Of a stretch of DNA of 64,000 nt, positions 1 through 9,510 are shown in pieces. This DNA is from Bradyrhizobium sp. 200 (GTDB taxonomy: Bacteria > Pseudomonadota > Alphaproteobacteria > Rhizobiales > Xanthobacteraceae): assembly GCF_023100945.1 (NCBI RefSeq), contig NZ_CP064689.1, forward strand, positions 1,408,001 through 1,472,000, in the 5' to 3' direction. The translations under genes were made by a program, and so were the position numbers. The notes beneath the pieces were generated by a model. It saw only the letters and a list, made by a program, of their open reading frames with translations, was not told where the DNA came from and did no database searches. Numbering within the stretch: position 1 is the first letter of the stretch; the number at the start of each line of letters is the position of its first letter.

Positions 1-1
1 C

Positions 2-334
2 GACAACGACATGCGACGCTTCCTGGTCAAGGCGCTGGAAAACGCCGGGTTTCAGGTCTCGCCCCACGACAACGGCATGTCGGCCTATCAGCGGCTGCGC
101 GAGGAGCCGTTCGAGATGCTGCTCACCGATATCGTGATGCCCGAAATGGACGGCATCGAGCTGGCGCGCCGCGCCTCGGAACTCGACCCCGACATCAAGA
201 TCATGTTTATCACCGGCTTTGCCGCTGTCGCCCTGAACTCCGATTCGGAAGCCCCCAAGAATGCCAAGGTGCTGGCCAAGCCGGTTCACCTCCGCGAACT
301 GGTCAGCGAAGTGAACAAGATGCTGGCGGCCTGA
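2..334 (+). CDS. cpdR: Response regulator CpdR, 5' end cut by the window
   Basis: Single receiver-domain response regulator. The frame is open from base 2, reading Asp-Asn-Asp before the first in-window ATG at 11, so the true start lies upstream. The phospho-acceptor region reads LLTDIVMPEMDG and the conserved lysine is in LAKPVH. There is no output domain. In Caulobacter and rhizobia CpdR is controlled by the CckA-ChpT phosphorelay and, when unphosphorylated, helps ClpXP degrade cell-cycle proteins. The name rests on recalled similarity to alphaproteobacterial CpdR, including the MRRFLVKALENAGF stretch. A terminator overlaps the stop codon. Confidence 0.88.
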   Translation, partial: DNDMRRFLVKALENAGFQVSPHDNGMSAYQRLREEPFEMLLTDIVMPEMDGIELARRASELDPDIKIMFITGFAAVALNSDSEAPKNAKVLAKPVHLRELVSEVNKMLAA

Positions 335-349
335 TTCGGCCGCCTTTTT
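325..349 (+). terminator. Rho-independent terminator of cpdR
   Basis: A perfect 7-bp stem (GGCGGCC at 325-331, GGCCGCC at 338-344) with a six-base loop is followed by five T residues (345-349). The cpdR stop codon TGA lies inside the loop (332-334). Confidence 0.9.
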
Positions 350-470
350 GGTCCGAAAACACTCCGGAAATTACGTCCAGGCATCCTTGCGGGAGCGCTT
401 TGGAGCCGATATACGGACCCCACCCAATACGATCAAAGCTGGAGCGGGATGATCGGTCATCCCACTTCCA

Positions 471-545
471 GGGCGCGTAGCTCAGCGGGAGAGCACTACC
501 TTGACATGGTAGGGGTCACAGGTTCGATCCCTGTCGCGCCCACCA
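471..545 (+). tRNA. tRNA-Val (anticodon GAC)
   Basis: The acceptor stem GGCGCG-type arms pair at 471-477 and 535-541, followed by discriminator A542 and an encoded CCA (543-545). The D-arm shows the usual AGCTCAG. The anticodon stem CTACC/GGTAG encloses the loop TTGACAT, giving anticodon GAC. The T-arm has GGTTCGATCC. The 75-nt length is normal for a class I tRNA. Confidence 0.95.
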
Positions 546-681
546 GCCTTCGCTTGCTTCGCAAGCTACGGCTAGGCAAGCCACACTCATTCCTATCGCA
601 GCGAAGCAAGCGAAGGCTGCCTCGCCGAAGCCACTTGGCGCAGGCGGGCTGTATGCCGCGAGCTTCGGCTGGGCAAGCCAC
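545..681. repeat. Inverted and direct repeats directly after tRNA-Val
   Basis: A perfect 18-bp inverted repeat pairs 545-562 with 601-618; the left arm begins at the last base of the tRNA CCA. A second motif, an imperfect direct repeat, occurs at about 561-583 and 658-681 (core GGCAAGCCAC). No gene is supported here; the short frames crossing it are antisense to the tRNA or lack a start and ribosome-binding site. It could fold as an RNA hairpin when the tRNA transcript reads through. Confidence 0.6.
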
Positions 682-709
682 GATAACTCAGTCAATACGA
701 TCGCAAACC

Positions 710-2476
710 TCACACCGGCAAACCAGCTTTGAGCAGTCCGGCCTCATGGCGCCGGCGGTCGACGTCGTGCTTGTAGTGTTGCGTGGCGAGATAGCTCGCC
801 ACCGAGAAAGCCGGTTCGAGCTTCACGACCTCGGCGGCATGTGCGGCGGCGGCGACGGTGTTGCCCATCTGAGCGAAGATGGCGGCGAGGAAGGCGTGGT
901 GGGTGAAGTCGGGCCGCGTGATCCGCGCGAAGGCTTCTGCGGCTTCCGCATATTTCTCGGCGCAGTAGAGGGCGCGGCCGAGGTGATTCCAGAAGCGCTC
1001 GGGGTGGTAGGGATTGAGGCGCATCGCCTTCCTGATCCAGTCGATGCCTTCCTCGGGCCGGCCCAGCCACGTCAGAAACTCGCCTTGCTGTACCACCACA
1101 AGGTCGTAGTTGGGATTGAGGGCCAGCGCACGCTCCTGGTGATAGGCGGCGCTGTCATGATCGTCGCGGGTCAGGTTCACCGCTGCCAGGATGCGGTGAA
1201 CGTCGCTGTCGTTATCGTCGAGCGCCAGCGCAAGCTGCAACTCGGCAGCCACCTGCTGGAAGGTGGCGTCGCGATCCGCGCACCAGCCATAGACCCATGT
1301 CTGGCCTAGCACGCATGCCCTCCATGCATGGGCGTGCGCATAGTCCGGATCGAGCGCAAGCGCGCGCTCAAGCAGAGCCTGCGCCTCGGCGTTGGCTTCG
1401 CGCTGCGAGCGGTGGTGCAGCACTTTGGCAGCGAGGACGTACTCGTAGGCCGCCATGTTGTCGGTCCGCTTGCGTTTCGCGCGTTCATGCGTGGCCGCCT
1501 CAACGCGGCCGGGCAGCGTGGCAACGATCGCGCCGGTCACTTCGTCCTGAATGGCGAAAATGTCCTCGAGCTTGCGGTCATAGCGTTCCGCCCACACATG
1601 CCGGTCGGTTTGTGCGTCGATCAATTGCACCGTGACGCGGACGCGATCGCCGACCTTGCGCACGCTTCCCTCGAGCACGTATTCGACGTCGAGCTCGCGG
1701 GCAATTGCCTGCACATTCACCGCCTTGCCCTTGTGCACGAAGGTCGAGTTGCGCGAGATGACGAGAAGGTCGCGGAAGCGCGACAGCTCGGTGATGATGT
1801 CCTCGGTGAGGCCGTCGGCAAAGAACTCCTGCTCCGGATCGCCGCTCATGTTGACCAGCGGCAGCACCGCGATGGACGGCTTCCTGGTCGTGACTGTCGA
1901 CACCGCGCCGTCCCTGCCGCTCATCGGCGTCTCGGCTGCTTCCGGCTCGAAGCGCACCCGAAAAACGTGGATCGGGCGGGTGATGTTCTTGAGGTTCTGA
2001 TTGCCGAGATCCTCAAAGGCGATGTCATCCAGCCGCTCGCCGACCTGATCGCGGACGGCGCCCGAGACGCAGATGCCGCCGGGCTCGGCGAGAACCTCGA
2101 GGCGCGCCGCGACGTTGACGCCATCGCCGAAGATGTCGTTCTCCTCGATGATGATGTCGCCGAGATTGATGCCGATGCGGAACTGGATCCACCGCGCGGG
2201 CGACACATCGGCATTGCGCCGCGCCATCCGGCGCTGCACCTCTGCTGCGCACGACACCGCATCAACGACGCTCTGGAATTCCACCAGCATGCCGTCGCCG
2301 GCGGTCTTGATGATGCGGCCCCGGTTCTTGGCAATGGCGGGGTCGATGAGTTCGAGCCGGTGGGTTTTCAGGCGCGCAAGCGTCCCCGCCTCGTCGACCT
2401 CCATCAGCCGGCTGTAGCCGACCATGTCGGCGGCAAGGACCGCAGCGAGTCTTCGTTCGGGCCCAGTCGCTTGCAT
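710..2476 (-). CDS. Class III adenylate/guanylate cyclase with TPR repeats
   Basis: 588 residues. The N-terminal class III cyclase domain (about 7-175) keeps the metal-binding aspartates D17 (AADMVGYSR) and D61 (GDG), and the transition-state pair N121/R125 in GDGVNVAARLE. So it should make cyclic nucleotide. A central domain (about 200-330, SIAVLPLVNMSGDPEQEFF and LEGSVRK) is typical of this cyclase-TPR family and is followed by TPR-like helices to the C-terminus. No transmembrane segment is evident. It follows opgH on the same strand after 112 bp. A paralogue lies at 22478-24265 with catalytic residues at the same numbers. Substrate (ATP or GTP) cannot be read from sequence. Confidence 0.88.
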   Translation of the reverse strand: MQATGPERRLAAVLAADMVGYSRLMEVDEAGTLARLKTHRLELIDPAIAKNRGRIIKTAGDGMLVEFQSVVDAVSCAAEVQRRMARRNADVSPARWIQFRIGINLGDIIIEENDIFGDGVNVAARLEVLAEPGGICVSGAVRDQVGERLDDIAFEDLGNQNLKNITRPIHVFRVRFEPEAAETPMSGRDGAVSTVTTRKPSIAVLPLVNMSGDPEQEFFADGLTEDIITELSRFRDLLVISRNSTFVHKGKAVNVQAIARELDVEYVLEGSVRKVGDRVRVTVQLIDAQTDRHVWAERYDRKLEDIFAIQDEVTGAIVATLPGRVEAATHERAKRKRTDNMAAYEYVLAAKVLHHRSQREANAEAQALLERALALDPDYAHAHAWRACVLGQTWVYGWCADRDATFQQVAAELQLALALDDNDSDVHRILAAVNLTRDDHDSAAYHQERALALNPNYDLVVVQQGEFLTWLGRPEEGIDWIRKAMRLNPYHPERFWNHLGRALYCAEKYAEAAEAFARITRPDFTHHAFLAAIFAQMGNTVAAAAHAAEVVKLEPAFSVASYLATQHYKHDVDRRRHEAGLLKAGLPV

Positions 2477-2588
2477 TTTCGCCTCTCGGCAAGCAGTCTA
2501 GCAGAACTGGCGCATTGGCCAAAGTTGCTTATCGGATGACCGCCGAGCCCCGGTTCAATCTGGAGCAGTAGGAGTCTCGGTCCGGCAA

Positions 2589-4730
2589 CTACACCGTTTC
2601 CGGCAGGGCGAACAGCATTGCGAGGACGGCAGGCGAATTGAGTGCCGCGAACTTTTCTCGCGTACTGAGAAAGCCCGTCGCATCCTCGAAAGTCTCCGCA
2701 TCCTCGATTCTGGCGCGTGCGATCGCCAGATTCGCATCGACCTCGCCGCGCTTTCTGCGCTCTGGGGTGGACAGGTTGTTCAGATGCGCCTCGCGCAAGG
2801 CAGCGTCGTGGCGCAATTCGTGCAGCGGACAGGCGAGGGGCGAATGCGGCGCGCTGGCGAGCTCATTGGCTCTCTGCAGGACGAGCGGTGGCGCCGTCTG
2901 CTCGGGCGTCTTGAACAGTCTCGAAGCTCGGTACGAGCCGGCGGATGACGACAGCATGGCAATCGGAACGGCAAGCAACAGGCCAAGGATCACCGGCGTC
3001 ATCCAGAGCAGCAACGGCAGCGACACCGCATAGGCGGCGATCGCCATGACGATTCCAATGAACGTCGGCACCGAATAGGTGCTGACGATGTCGCGGTGCG
3101 AGACCGCGCCGTCGTCCCGGCGCTGAACCTGCCAACCCGCATCGCGCCCGAACAGGATCCCGGCAACGGCGGACGACTGGAAGATCATCATGATGGGCGC
3201 GGTCAGGCCCGAAAGAACCGTCTCGGCGATGATGCCCGCGAACACAAGGAGGCTGCCGCCGAACTTCCTTCGCGCGTCGCTATTTCCAAGCAGCACGATG
3301 AAAGCCAGCAGCTTTGGCGCGATCAGCATGCCCATCGTGCCAGCGAACACCCATGCCGCCAGGATCGGGTCCTGCGCCGGCCAGGTCGGAAACAGCGAGT
3401 ATCCTTTTGGAAAATACTCGGGCCGGACGAATTGCGCCTGCAGCGATACCAGGATTCCAAACACCAGAAAGATCAGCCAGAGCGGCGCGGTGAGATATGA
3501 TCCAATTCCGGTCAGCAAATGAAGCCGCGAAACCCAGTGAAAGCCGCGCGTGGGCAGCAGCGCCAGATGCTGCAGATTGCCTTGGCACCAGCGCCGGTCG
3601 CGGGCGGCAAAATCCGAAAGCGTGGGCGGAGATTCCTCGTAGCTGCCACGAAGCGTCGGCGCCATATGGATGGCCCAGCCGCCGCGGCGCATCAATGCCG
3701 CCTCGATGAAGTCGTGACTCATGATATGTCCGCCGAACGGCTTGCGTCCCCCGAGTTCGGGCAGCCCCGCATATTGCGCAAAGGCGCGGACGCGAATGAT
3801 CGCGTTGTGTCCCCAGTAATTGCCTTCGGAGCCGTGCCACCATGCAATCCCTGCCGCCAGCATCGGGCCGTACAGCCTTCCTGCGAACTGCTGCCATCGC
3901 GCGAACAGCGACCGCGCATTGATGATAACCGGCAGCGTCTGAATCAGCGCGACCTTGGGATGCACCTCCATCGCCGCGACCAGCCTGACGATGGTGTCGC
4001 CGGTCATCAAGCTGTCGGCGTCGAGGATCAGCATGCTCTCATAGCCGGCGCCGAACCGCTTCACCCAGTCCTCGATATTGCCTGATTTGCGCGCGGTGTT
4101 CTCGGGACGATGACGATAGAAAATCGCAGCCGCATGGCCGAGGTCTTGTCGGAGTCCAAGAAAGCATCTTTCTTCGGCGATCCAGATCGCGGGGTCGGTG
4201 GTGTCGCTCAGCACAAACCAGTCGAACTGCGAGCCGTATCCGGTTTGCTCGACCGATTCATAAATCGCGCGCAGTCTTGCCAGCACGCGATGGGGATCCT
4301 CATTGTAGGTCGGCAGGAGCATGGCGGTCCGGCTGCGGATCGTCGGCAGGGGAATGCCGGGGTCGATACCGAGCTCGTTTTTCTTCCTCGCCAGCAGCAC
4401 GAAGAAGCCGGCAAGCGCCGACATGAAGGAAAAGGCAATCCAGGCAAACAGCAGCACGAACAGCAGGAGGATGATCGATTCCAGGACCGTGACGCCACCG
4501 ACCTGGAGAACCCGGTACATCTCGTAACAGCCTGCCGCCGTCAGGACCGCAGTGCCGGTCAAGATGAAGCCGCGCCGGGCCCACATCGGTGCAAAGTCGG
4601 GCGCCGGCGGTGGGTCGAACCGCCGCAATGGCTGCACCGCCATATCGATCGGTGCTTCCTTGGGGAGGAATTGGTTCAGCGGGATATCGCCGGGCGCTGT
4701 CGCTCCACCGGCTTTCGCTAAGGTGTCCAT
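2589..4730 (-). CDS. opgH: Glucans biosynthesis glucosyltransferase OpgH (MdoH)
   Basis: 713-residue inner-membrane family-2 glycosyltransferase that builds the glucan backbone of osmoregulated periplasmic glucans from UDP-glucose and exports it. Two membrane helices lie near 52-120, then the cytoplasmic catalytic domain with LILDADSLMTGD and RDRRWCQGNLQH, then several C-terminal helices (about 390-600). Its start overlaps the end of opgG by 13 bp, so the two are translationally coupled. It is shorter than the E. coli protein (about 850 residues), as is common in alphaproteobacteria, mainly at the N-terminus. Confidence 0.93.
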   Translation of the reverse strand: MDTLAKAGGATAPGDIPLNQFLPKEAPIDMAVQPLRRFDPPPAPDFAPMWARRGFILTGTAVLTAAGCYEMYRVLQVGGVTVLESIILLLFVLLFAWIAFSFMSALAGFFVLLARKKNELGIDPGIPLPTIRSRTAMLLPTYNEDPHRVLARLRAIYESVEQTGYGSQFDWFVLSDTTDPAIWIAEERCFLGLRQDLGHAAAIFYRHRPENTARKSGNIEDWVKRFGAGYESMLILDADSLMTGDTIVRLVAAMEVHPKVALIQTLPVIINARSLFARWQQFAGRLYGPMLAAGIAWWHGSEGNYWGHNAIIRVRAFAQYAGLPELGGRKPFGGHIMSHDFIEAALMRRGGWAIHMAPTLRGSYEESPPTLSDFAARDRRWCQGNLQHLALLPTRGFHWVSRLHLLTGIGSYLTAPLWLIFLVFGILVSLQAQFVRPEYFPKGYSLFPTWPAQDPILAAWVFAGTMGMLIAPKLLAFIVLLGNSDARRKFGGSLLVFAGIIAETVLSGLTAPIMMIFQSSAVAGILFGRDAGWQVQRRDDGAVSHRDIVSTYSVPTFIGIVMAIAAYAVSLPLLLWMTPVILGLLLAVPIAMLSSSAGSYRASRLFKTPEQTAPPLVLQRANELASAPHSPLACPLHELRHDAALREAHLNNLSTPERRKRGEVDANLAIARARIEDAETFEDATGFLSTREKFAALNSPAVLAMLFALPETV

Positions 4731-6226
4731 CGGTAAACCCAGATTTCCGATATCGCCTCATTGTCCTGCATGAGCGATGCGCGGAGTTCGACCGGGCTCT
4801 TTTCCTTCAGCAGTTCGAAGCTCAACCGCCAGCCGCCGGTCGCCGGATTTGGCTGGGTGACGATGTTCTGGATCTTGGCCTTCTCGGCGGTCACGACGCC
4901 GCGCAGCTTTTTCGGATCGACGGATTTCAGTTTCTCGCCGGTCACGTCGAGCACGAATATCGTGGCGTTGTCGCCTCGCGCGCCGACGCCGGTTCGGGAA
5001 AATCGCGCCAAGGAAGTCGGCTTCGGAGCATCCGGTCCCCAGTGCAAACGGTAAGTGTAGGTGTGCTCACCCTTGGCCGGCAACGGAGCTTTGGGAAGCC
5101 AGAAGGAGGCGATGTTGTCATGAATCTCTTCCTTGGTGGGGATTTCGAGCAGCTTGACCGCGCCTTCGCCCCAATCGCCGATCGGCTCCGCCCACAGGCT
5201 TGGCCGCCGTTCGAAATTGGACTCCAGGTCCTGAAAGGCGGAAAAATCCTTCTGGCGCTGCATCAGGCCAAAGCCGCGCGGGTTGAGGTCGGCAAACGAG
5301 GAAATCTGCAGATCGCTCGGATTATGCAGCGGCCGCCAAAGCGCCTCGCCGCGGCCGTTGAAGATTGCAAGGCCATCCGAATCGTGAACTGCGGGGCGGA
5401 AGTCCTCGACGTCCTTGCGGTCGTTCGGTCCGAAGAAGAACATGCTGGTCATCGGTGCGAGGCCGGCATGATCGAGGTCCACGCGTGGATAGATCGCCAT
5501 CTCCACATCGAACACGGTAGTGTCGCCGGGCCGGATGGTGAAACGGTAGGCCGCGGCTGCGCTCTCGCTGTCGAGCAGCGCATGCACGACGATGGAATTG
5601 GCGCCGGCTGCCGGCTTCTCGATCCAGAACGTCTTGAAGAATGGAAACTCCTCGCCTTTGGCTTCGCCGGTATTGATCGACAGACCGCGTGCCGAAAGTC
5701 CGTAGAGTTGGCCCTTGGCCACAGCGCGGAAGTAGCTCGCGCCGAGAAAGACACAGACCTCATCATAATAGTCGGGCTTGTTGATCGGCGCATGAAGCCG
5801 GAAGCCGGCAAAACCGAGATCCACCGCCGGGCCGGGCGGCGTGAGGTCGCCGAATGAAAACAGGTCGGGCTGGTAGGCGATAGTCGACGCCTGGCCGTTC
5901 TTCACCTCGAATATGTCGACCCGGTTCTTGTAGAAGAACCCGCGATGGAAGAACTGCGCCTCGAAGGGAAGTTTTTCGCCGCGCCAGAGCGCGCGCTCCG
6001 GCAGGAACCGGATCGCGCGATAATGGTCGTAGTCGATGTTGGCGAGATTGTCGGGCAGTTTCTCGCTCGGCGCCTTGTACGGCTTGCTGGCGAGATCCCG
6101 CGCTATTTGCCGGACGATGGATCGATCGAACGGCGCGGCCTGGGCATGGGCGGCGGACAACAGCCCGGGCGCCACCCCGGATACCAACGGCAACGCGGAA
6201 GCAGCGAGGAAATCCCTGCGATTCAC
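4718..6226 (-). CDS. opgG: Periplasmic glucan biosynthesis protein OpgG/OpgD (MdoG family)
   Basis: 502 residues. The N-terminus MNRRDFLAAS followed by a hydrophobic stretch and AHAQA is a twin-arginine signal, so the protein is exported folded to the periplasm. The rest matches the MdoG/OpgG-OpgD family acting on the nascent beta-glucan chain. The Tat signal is characteristic of OpgD in enterobacteria, so the G/D assignment is open; a single family member beside opgH is the usual arrangement here. First gene of the opgGH pair; 120 bp separate it from the next gene upstream. Confidence 0.9.
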   Translation of the reverse strand: MNRRDFLAASALPLVSGVAPGLLSAAHAQAAPFDRSIVRQIARDLASKPYKAPSEKLPDNLANIDYDHYRAIRFLPERALWRGEKLPFEAQFFHRGFFYKNRVDIFEVKNGQASTIAYQPDLFSFGDLTPPGPAVDLGFAGFRLHAPINKPDYYDEVCVFLGASYFRAVAKGQLYGLSARGLSINTGEAKGEEFPFFKTFWIEKPAAGANSIVVHALLDSESAAAAYRFTIRPGDTTVFDVEMAIYPRVDLDHAGLAPMTSMFFFGPNDRKDVEDFRPAVHDSDGLAIFNGRGEALWRPLHNPSDLQISSFADLNPRGFGLMQRQKDFSAFQDLESNFERRPSLWAEPIGDWGEGAVKLLEIPTKEEIHDNIASFWLPKAPLPAKGEHTYTYRLHWGPDAPKPTSLARFSRTGVGARGDNATIFVLDVTGEKLKSVDPKKLRGVVTAEKAKIQNIVTQPNPATGGWRLSFELLKEKSPVELRASLMQDNEAISEIWVYRWTP

Positions 6227-6346
6227 TAAACAACCTCGCGATACTAGCGACGACCTTCGGCAACGCAGTGCACACGCGGCGGTTCCTCACTTCGGAACAG
6301 AACTGCCTTTTTTTCAGTTGCCTAGAATCCGGTCATGCGGACCGCG

Positions 6347-6820
6347 CTAGCCTCGCAAAGTGTGGCTTATCCGCGTGACCACGTCGTCCCAGCGGCGTTT
6401 TTCCGCGGCGGGATAATTGATCATCACGCAGTTCATGGTGCCGTTGCCGCGGTTGCAGCGGTTGTACCAGATCCGGTCGTTGCGAATGCTGGACACGACA
6501 AAGAAATCGGATGTGATCCGCTTGTAGATGATGCCGGCAGGTGGCCGCATCCTGGCCAGGAATGCAGCGGGCGAATCGTTCCCGGGATTGGCAACGGACT
6601 GCACTGTCAGATCGGCGCGGCGGTCTTCGGTGAAAAACCGTCGGCCGGTTCCGCCCTCAGGCGGCCCGGCGTCGCTGGTGAAGATCGAAACCGGCATGTC
6701 GACGCTGGTTCCGGTGCTCAGGATCGCGTATCGCCGCCATTCGGCGTCGCCGGCAAAGGCGAGCGCGGGAACGAAGATCCCGACGATGGCGAAGGTGGCG
6801 GACAGGCGGCGCATGCGCAT
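6347..6820 (-). CDS. Secreted protein of unknown function
   Basis: 157 residues from the chosen start (MRMRRLSATFAIVG), which puts a standard Sec signal peptide ending at ALAFAG at the N-terminus; the frame extends 18 codons further upstream without signal-like features. The mature part is about 130 residues with two cysteines (NRCNRGNGTMNC) that could form a disulfide. No family is recognised. It lies 66 bp downstream of a flavoprotein gene on the same strand and 120 bp upstream of opgG. Confidence 0.65.
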   Translation of the reverse strand: MRMRRLSATFAIVGIFVPALAFAGDAEWRRYAILSTGTSVDMPVSIFTSDAGPPEGGTGRRFFTEDRRADLTVQSVANPGNDSPAAFLARMRPPAGIIYKRITSDFFVVSSIRNDRIWYNRCNRGNGTMNCVMINYPAAEKRRWDDVVTRISHTLRG

Positions 6821-6886
6821 GAAACGATCTCCGGTTCGATTCGAAACAATCGGGCTGGCCGACGTTCGTTCCAACGGGAGCGTTTG

Positions 6887-8599
6887 CTATCGCGAGATCT
6901 CGCCAGCAATATGTTTTCCCGCGATGTAGCCGAACGTCAGCGCGGGCCCCAGCGTGATGCCGGCGCCGGGATAGTTGCCGCCCATGATGCTCGCCATGTC
7001 GTTGCCGGCCGCATAGAGGCCCGTGATCGGCTGGCCGTGCTGGTCCAGCGCACGCGCGTGTTCGTCGGTCCTGATGCCGGCATAGGTGCCGAGATCGCCG
7101 ATCACCATCTTGATCGCATAAAACGGTCCGTCCTTGATCGGCGCGACACAGGGATTCGGACCATGCAGCGCATCGCCCTGATAGCGGTTATAGGCGCGCG
7201 AGCCCTTGCCGAATGAAGGATCGCGCCCGTCCGCGGCCGATGCGTTGAACTCGGCGATCGTCGCCTCGAGCCCTTGTGGATCGATGCCGGTGCGGTCGGC
7301 CAGTTCGGCAGGCGTCGCGCCGCGCTTGAGATAGCCGGTCGCGAGATGATGGCGCAGCGGCATCGGAAACGGCGGCACGCAGCCAAGGCCATATTTTCGC
7401 AGCGCGCGGTGATCGCACAGCAGAAACGCCGTGATCTCCTCGCCAGGCTTTGCCGCCTTCACCATCGCCTGCACGAAGTCGTGGTAGGAATTGCCTTCAT
7501 TGGCGAAGCGCCTGCCGTCGCGCATCACGGCGATGACGCCGGGTTTGGCGCGGTCGATGAAATGCGGCATCACGCCCTTGCTGCCGTCCTTGCGCTCGGT
7601 GATCGAGACCGGCACCCAGGCTGCGGCATTCGGCAAATTGTCCTCGATGCGGCCGCCCGCAGCCTCCGCCAATCGCAATCCATCGCCGGTATTGCCGGGC
7701 GGGCCGGGCGAGAAATGTTCTGTGCCCTCGGGCGCGTGCGGGAATTTCGCCTTGCGCCTTGCGACATCATGCGGGAAGCCGCCGCAGGCCAGCACGACGC
7801 CGCGCTTGGCGTTGATGCGGACCAGCTTGCCATGGCGCTCGACGACCGCGCCGCGCACCGCGCCGTCCTCGACGATCAGTTCGTGCACCGGCGATGACAG
7901 CCACAGCGGTATCTTCAGGTCGAACGCGGATTTGGCGAGGCGGCCTGCGAGCGCATTGCCATTGGTCAGGGTCATGCCGCGGCCGTGGCGCATCACGTCC
8001 ATCGCATGCTTCGACAGGCGCTTTGCCACGTAGATCGCCGAGGCCAGCGATTTGGTCGCGCGCATGAAATGGATGATTTCCTTGCCGGAGCCCAGCATCA
8101 TGCCGAACACGGTGAGTTCGGGGAGGGGACTGCCGAGGGTCCTGATGTGCTCGCCCAATTCACGGCCGTCGAACGGCCGCGTCACCATCGAGCGGCCGCC
8201 CTGCGCGCCGCCCGGGGCTTCCGCATGATAGTCCGGGAAGGTCAGCGGCATGTCGAAGCGCACCGCCGTCTTGCTGGTGAAAAAGTCCACCGCTTCGGGA
8301 CCGGCAGAGAGAAACGCATCGACGCGCGCGGCATCAAAGCTGTTGCCGGCCTCATGCCGCAGATAGGTCCGCGCCTGGTCGGGGCTTTCCTCGATGCCCC
8401 AGGCCTTCGCCAGAGACGTGCCGGGAATCCAGAGCCAGCCGCCGGAGCGGGCGGTGGTGCCGCCAAAGCGCGGCTCCTTTTCGACGATCAGAACATTGAG
8501 GCCGTGATGTCCCGCAGTAACTGCCGCCGACATCCCGGCGCAGCCCGAGCCCACCACCAGCGCGTCGCATTCGTAGGTTTCTTGTTCGTTGCCCGCCAC
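6887..8599 (-). CDS. FAD-dependent oxidoreductase, ketosteroid dehydrogenase / fumarate reductase flavoprotein type
   Basis: 570 residues. The N-terminal Rossmann motif VVGSGCAGMSA (G17, G19, G22) and the acidic residue in LIVEKEPRFGGTTA bind FAD. The C-terminal block with NDMASIMGGNYPGAGITLG completes the FAD site, as in FAD_binding_2 flavoproteins such as 3-ketosteroid-delta-1-dehydrogenase. It lacks a signal peptide, so it is probably cytoplasmic. Substrate unknown. The neighbours give no pathway. An inverted-repeat element lies just upstream of the start. Confidence 0.85.
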   Translation of the reverse strand: MAGNEQETYECDALVVGSGCAGMSAAVTAGHHGLNVLIVEKEPRFGGTTARSGGWLWIPGTSLAKAWGIEESPDQARTYLRHEAGNSFDAARVDAFLSAGPEAVDFFTSKTAVRFDMPLTFPDYHAEAPGGAQGGRSMVTRPFDGRELGEHIRTLGSPLPELTVFGMMLGSGKEIIHFMRATKSLASAIYVAKRLSKHAMDVMRHGRGMTLTNGNALAGRLAKSAFDLKIPLWLSSPVHELIVEDGAVRGAVVERHGKLVRINAKRGVVLACGGFPHDVARRKAKFPHAPEGTEHFSPGPPGNTGDGLRLAEAAGGRIEDNLPNAAAWVPVSITERKDGSKGVMPHFIDRAKPGVIAVMRDGRRFANEGNSYHDFVQAMVKAAKPGEEITAFLLCDHRALRKYGLGCVPPFPMPLRHHLATGYLKRGATPAELADRTGIDPQGLEATIAEFNASAADGRDPSFGKGSRAYNRYQGDALHGPNPCVAPIKDGPFYAIKMVIGDLGTYAGIRTDEHARALDQHGQPITGLYAAGNDMASIMGGNYPGAGITLGPALTFGYIAGKHIAGEISR

Positions 8600-8676
8600 G
8601 CGATCCGTCCCTGTCTATTCTTGGGCGGTCATTTGGATGGGGATCGATTGACCTGTCAATCGCGCTCGTTTCTTCC

Positions 8677-8803
8677 CTTCTCCCCTTGTGGGAGAAGGTG
8701 GCGCGAAGCGCCGGATGAGGGGTTCTCTCCGCGGAGACAGACCCCTCATCCGTCTCGCCGCCGCTCCGCGCCGTCGATCCACCTTCTCCCACAAGGGGAG
8801 AAG
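8677..8803. repeat. Palindromic intergenic element, family A, copy 1
   Basis: Perfect 25-bp inverted arms (8677-8701 and 8779-8803, core CTTCTCCCCTTGTGGGAGAA) enclose an inner inverted pair (GGATGAGGGGT / ACCCCTCATCC). The RNA would fold into a long branched hairpin. A second copy is at 18870-19006. It ends 8 bp from the stop of the next minus-strand gene. Confidence 0.9.
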
Positions 8804-8810
8804 GAAGAAC

Positions 8811-9296
8811 TCAATTTCCCGTCTCGAACGAGCATGTCGCGCCGCCGCCGGCCTTCTGCTTGATCTCGGCCGGGTCGAGCGTGCAGTTAAGCTTCGAGAG
8901 GCTTTCGGACACCGATCCGGCAGCGCCGTCGGGCGGCACGCCGGCCATGGCTGCGGTCGCAAAGATTTCGCTGGCGCGCCGTCCGGTGACGGTCTGCTTG
9001 GCGCCCTTGAACGTCAGTTCGCAGGAGCGCGCGGTGATGTCGACATTGCTGACGCGGCAGACGATCTTGTCGGCGGTGACCGAAATCTTCCTGGCGTAAC
9101 GCACACCGCTCTGCCCGACGAAAAATGCGCTGACGGCTTCCCGCTCATCGGCGGTCAGCAGCGGCGAATACAGCGCCACGACGCCGGCGAGCGCCAGCGC
9201 GGCTTGCCCGCTGGCCGTTGCCGAGGCGGCTGACGCGGTGGATGCGCTGGCGGCAAGAAGCGAGACGACGACAACGGCCAGCCTGCCGGGTTTCAT
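8811..9296 (-). CDS. Secreted protein of unknown function
   Basis: 161 residues from ATG at 9296, chosen because GGAG at 9303-9306 gives 6-nt spacing and the product begins with a clean Sec signal (MKPGRLAVVVVSLLAAS, cleavage near ASA). An ATG two codons upstream (9302) is the alternative. The frame continues far upstream but without signal-like sequence. The mature protein has three cysteines (VCRVS, SCELTF, CTLD, plus C-terminal TCSFE). No family recognised. A family A repeat lies immediately after its stop. Confidence 0.65.
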   Translation of the reverse strand: MKPGRLAVVVVSLLAASASTASAASATASGQAALALAGVVALYSPLLTADEREAVSAFFVGQSGVRYARKISVTADKIVCRVSNVDITARSCELTFKGAKQTVTGRRASEIFATAAMAGVPPDGAAGSVSESLSKLNCTLDPAEIKQKAGGGATCSFETGN

Positions 9297-9510
9297 TTTC
9301 ATCTCCGTGAGTGAGGCACGCTCGCACTCCGTACCACAGAAGGCGAGCTTCGCCAGCGGCGAATATTTCGCGTCGCGAACGGCTGGCCCGATGCGCTGTG
9401 CAGTTCGGGCAGGGCGGCCCCCTCGGTAAAGCGCTTGCGCCGCCTTCGCATCGGCGGCACATTTGCAAGCGCGACGCCAAGATCGCCGAGACGAAACCCG
9501 AGGAAGCTCC

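Noticed and set aside
449..713. Open frames crossing and antisense to the tRNA
   Set aside because: They include the tRNA or its complement, have no ribosome-binding site and match the artefact peptides often predicted around tRNA genes.
1328..2539. Long plus-strand frame of 403 codons opposite the cyclase gene
   Set aside because: It is a GC-rich codon-position shadow; the product is low-complexity and rich in Arg/Ala/His without domain features, while the minus strand encodes a complete known protein.
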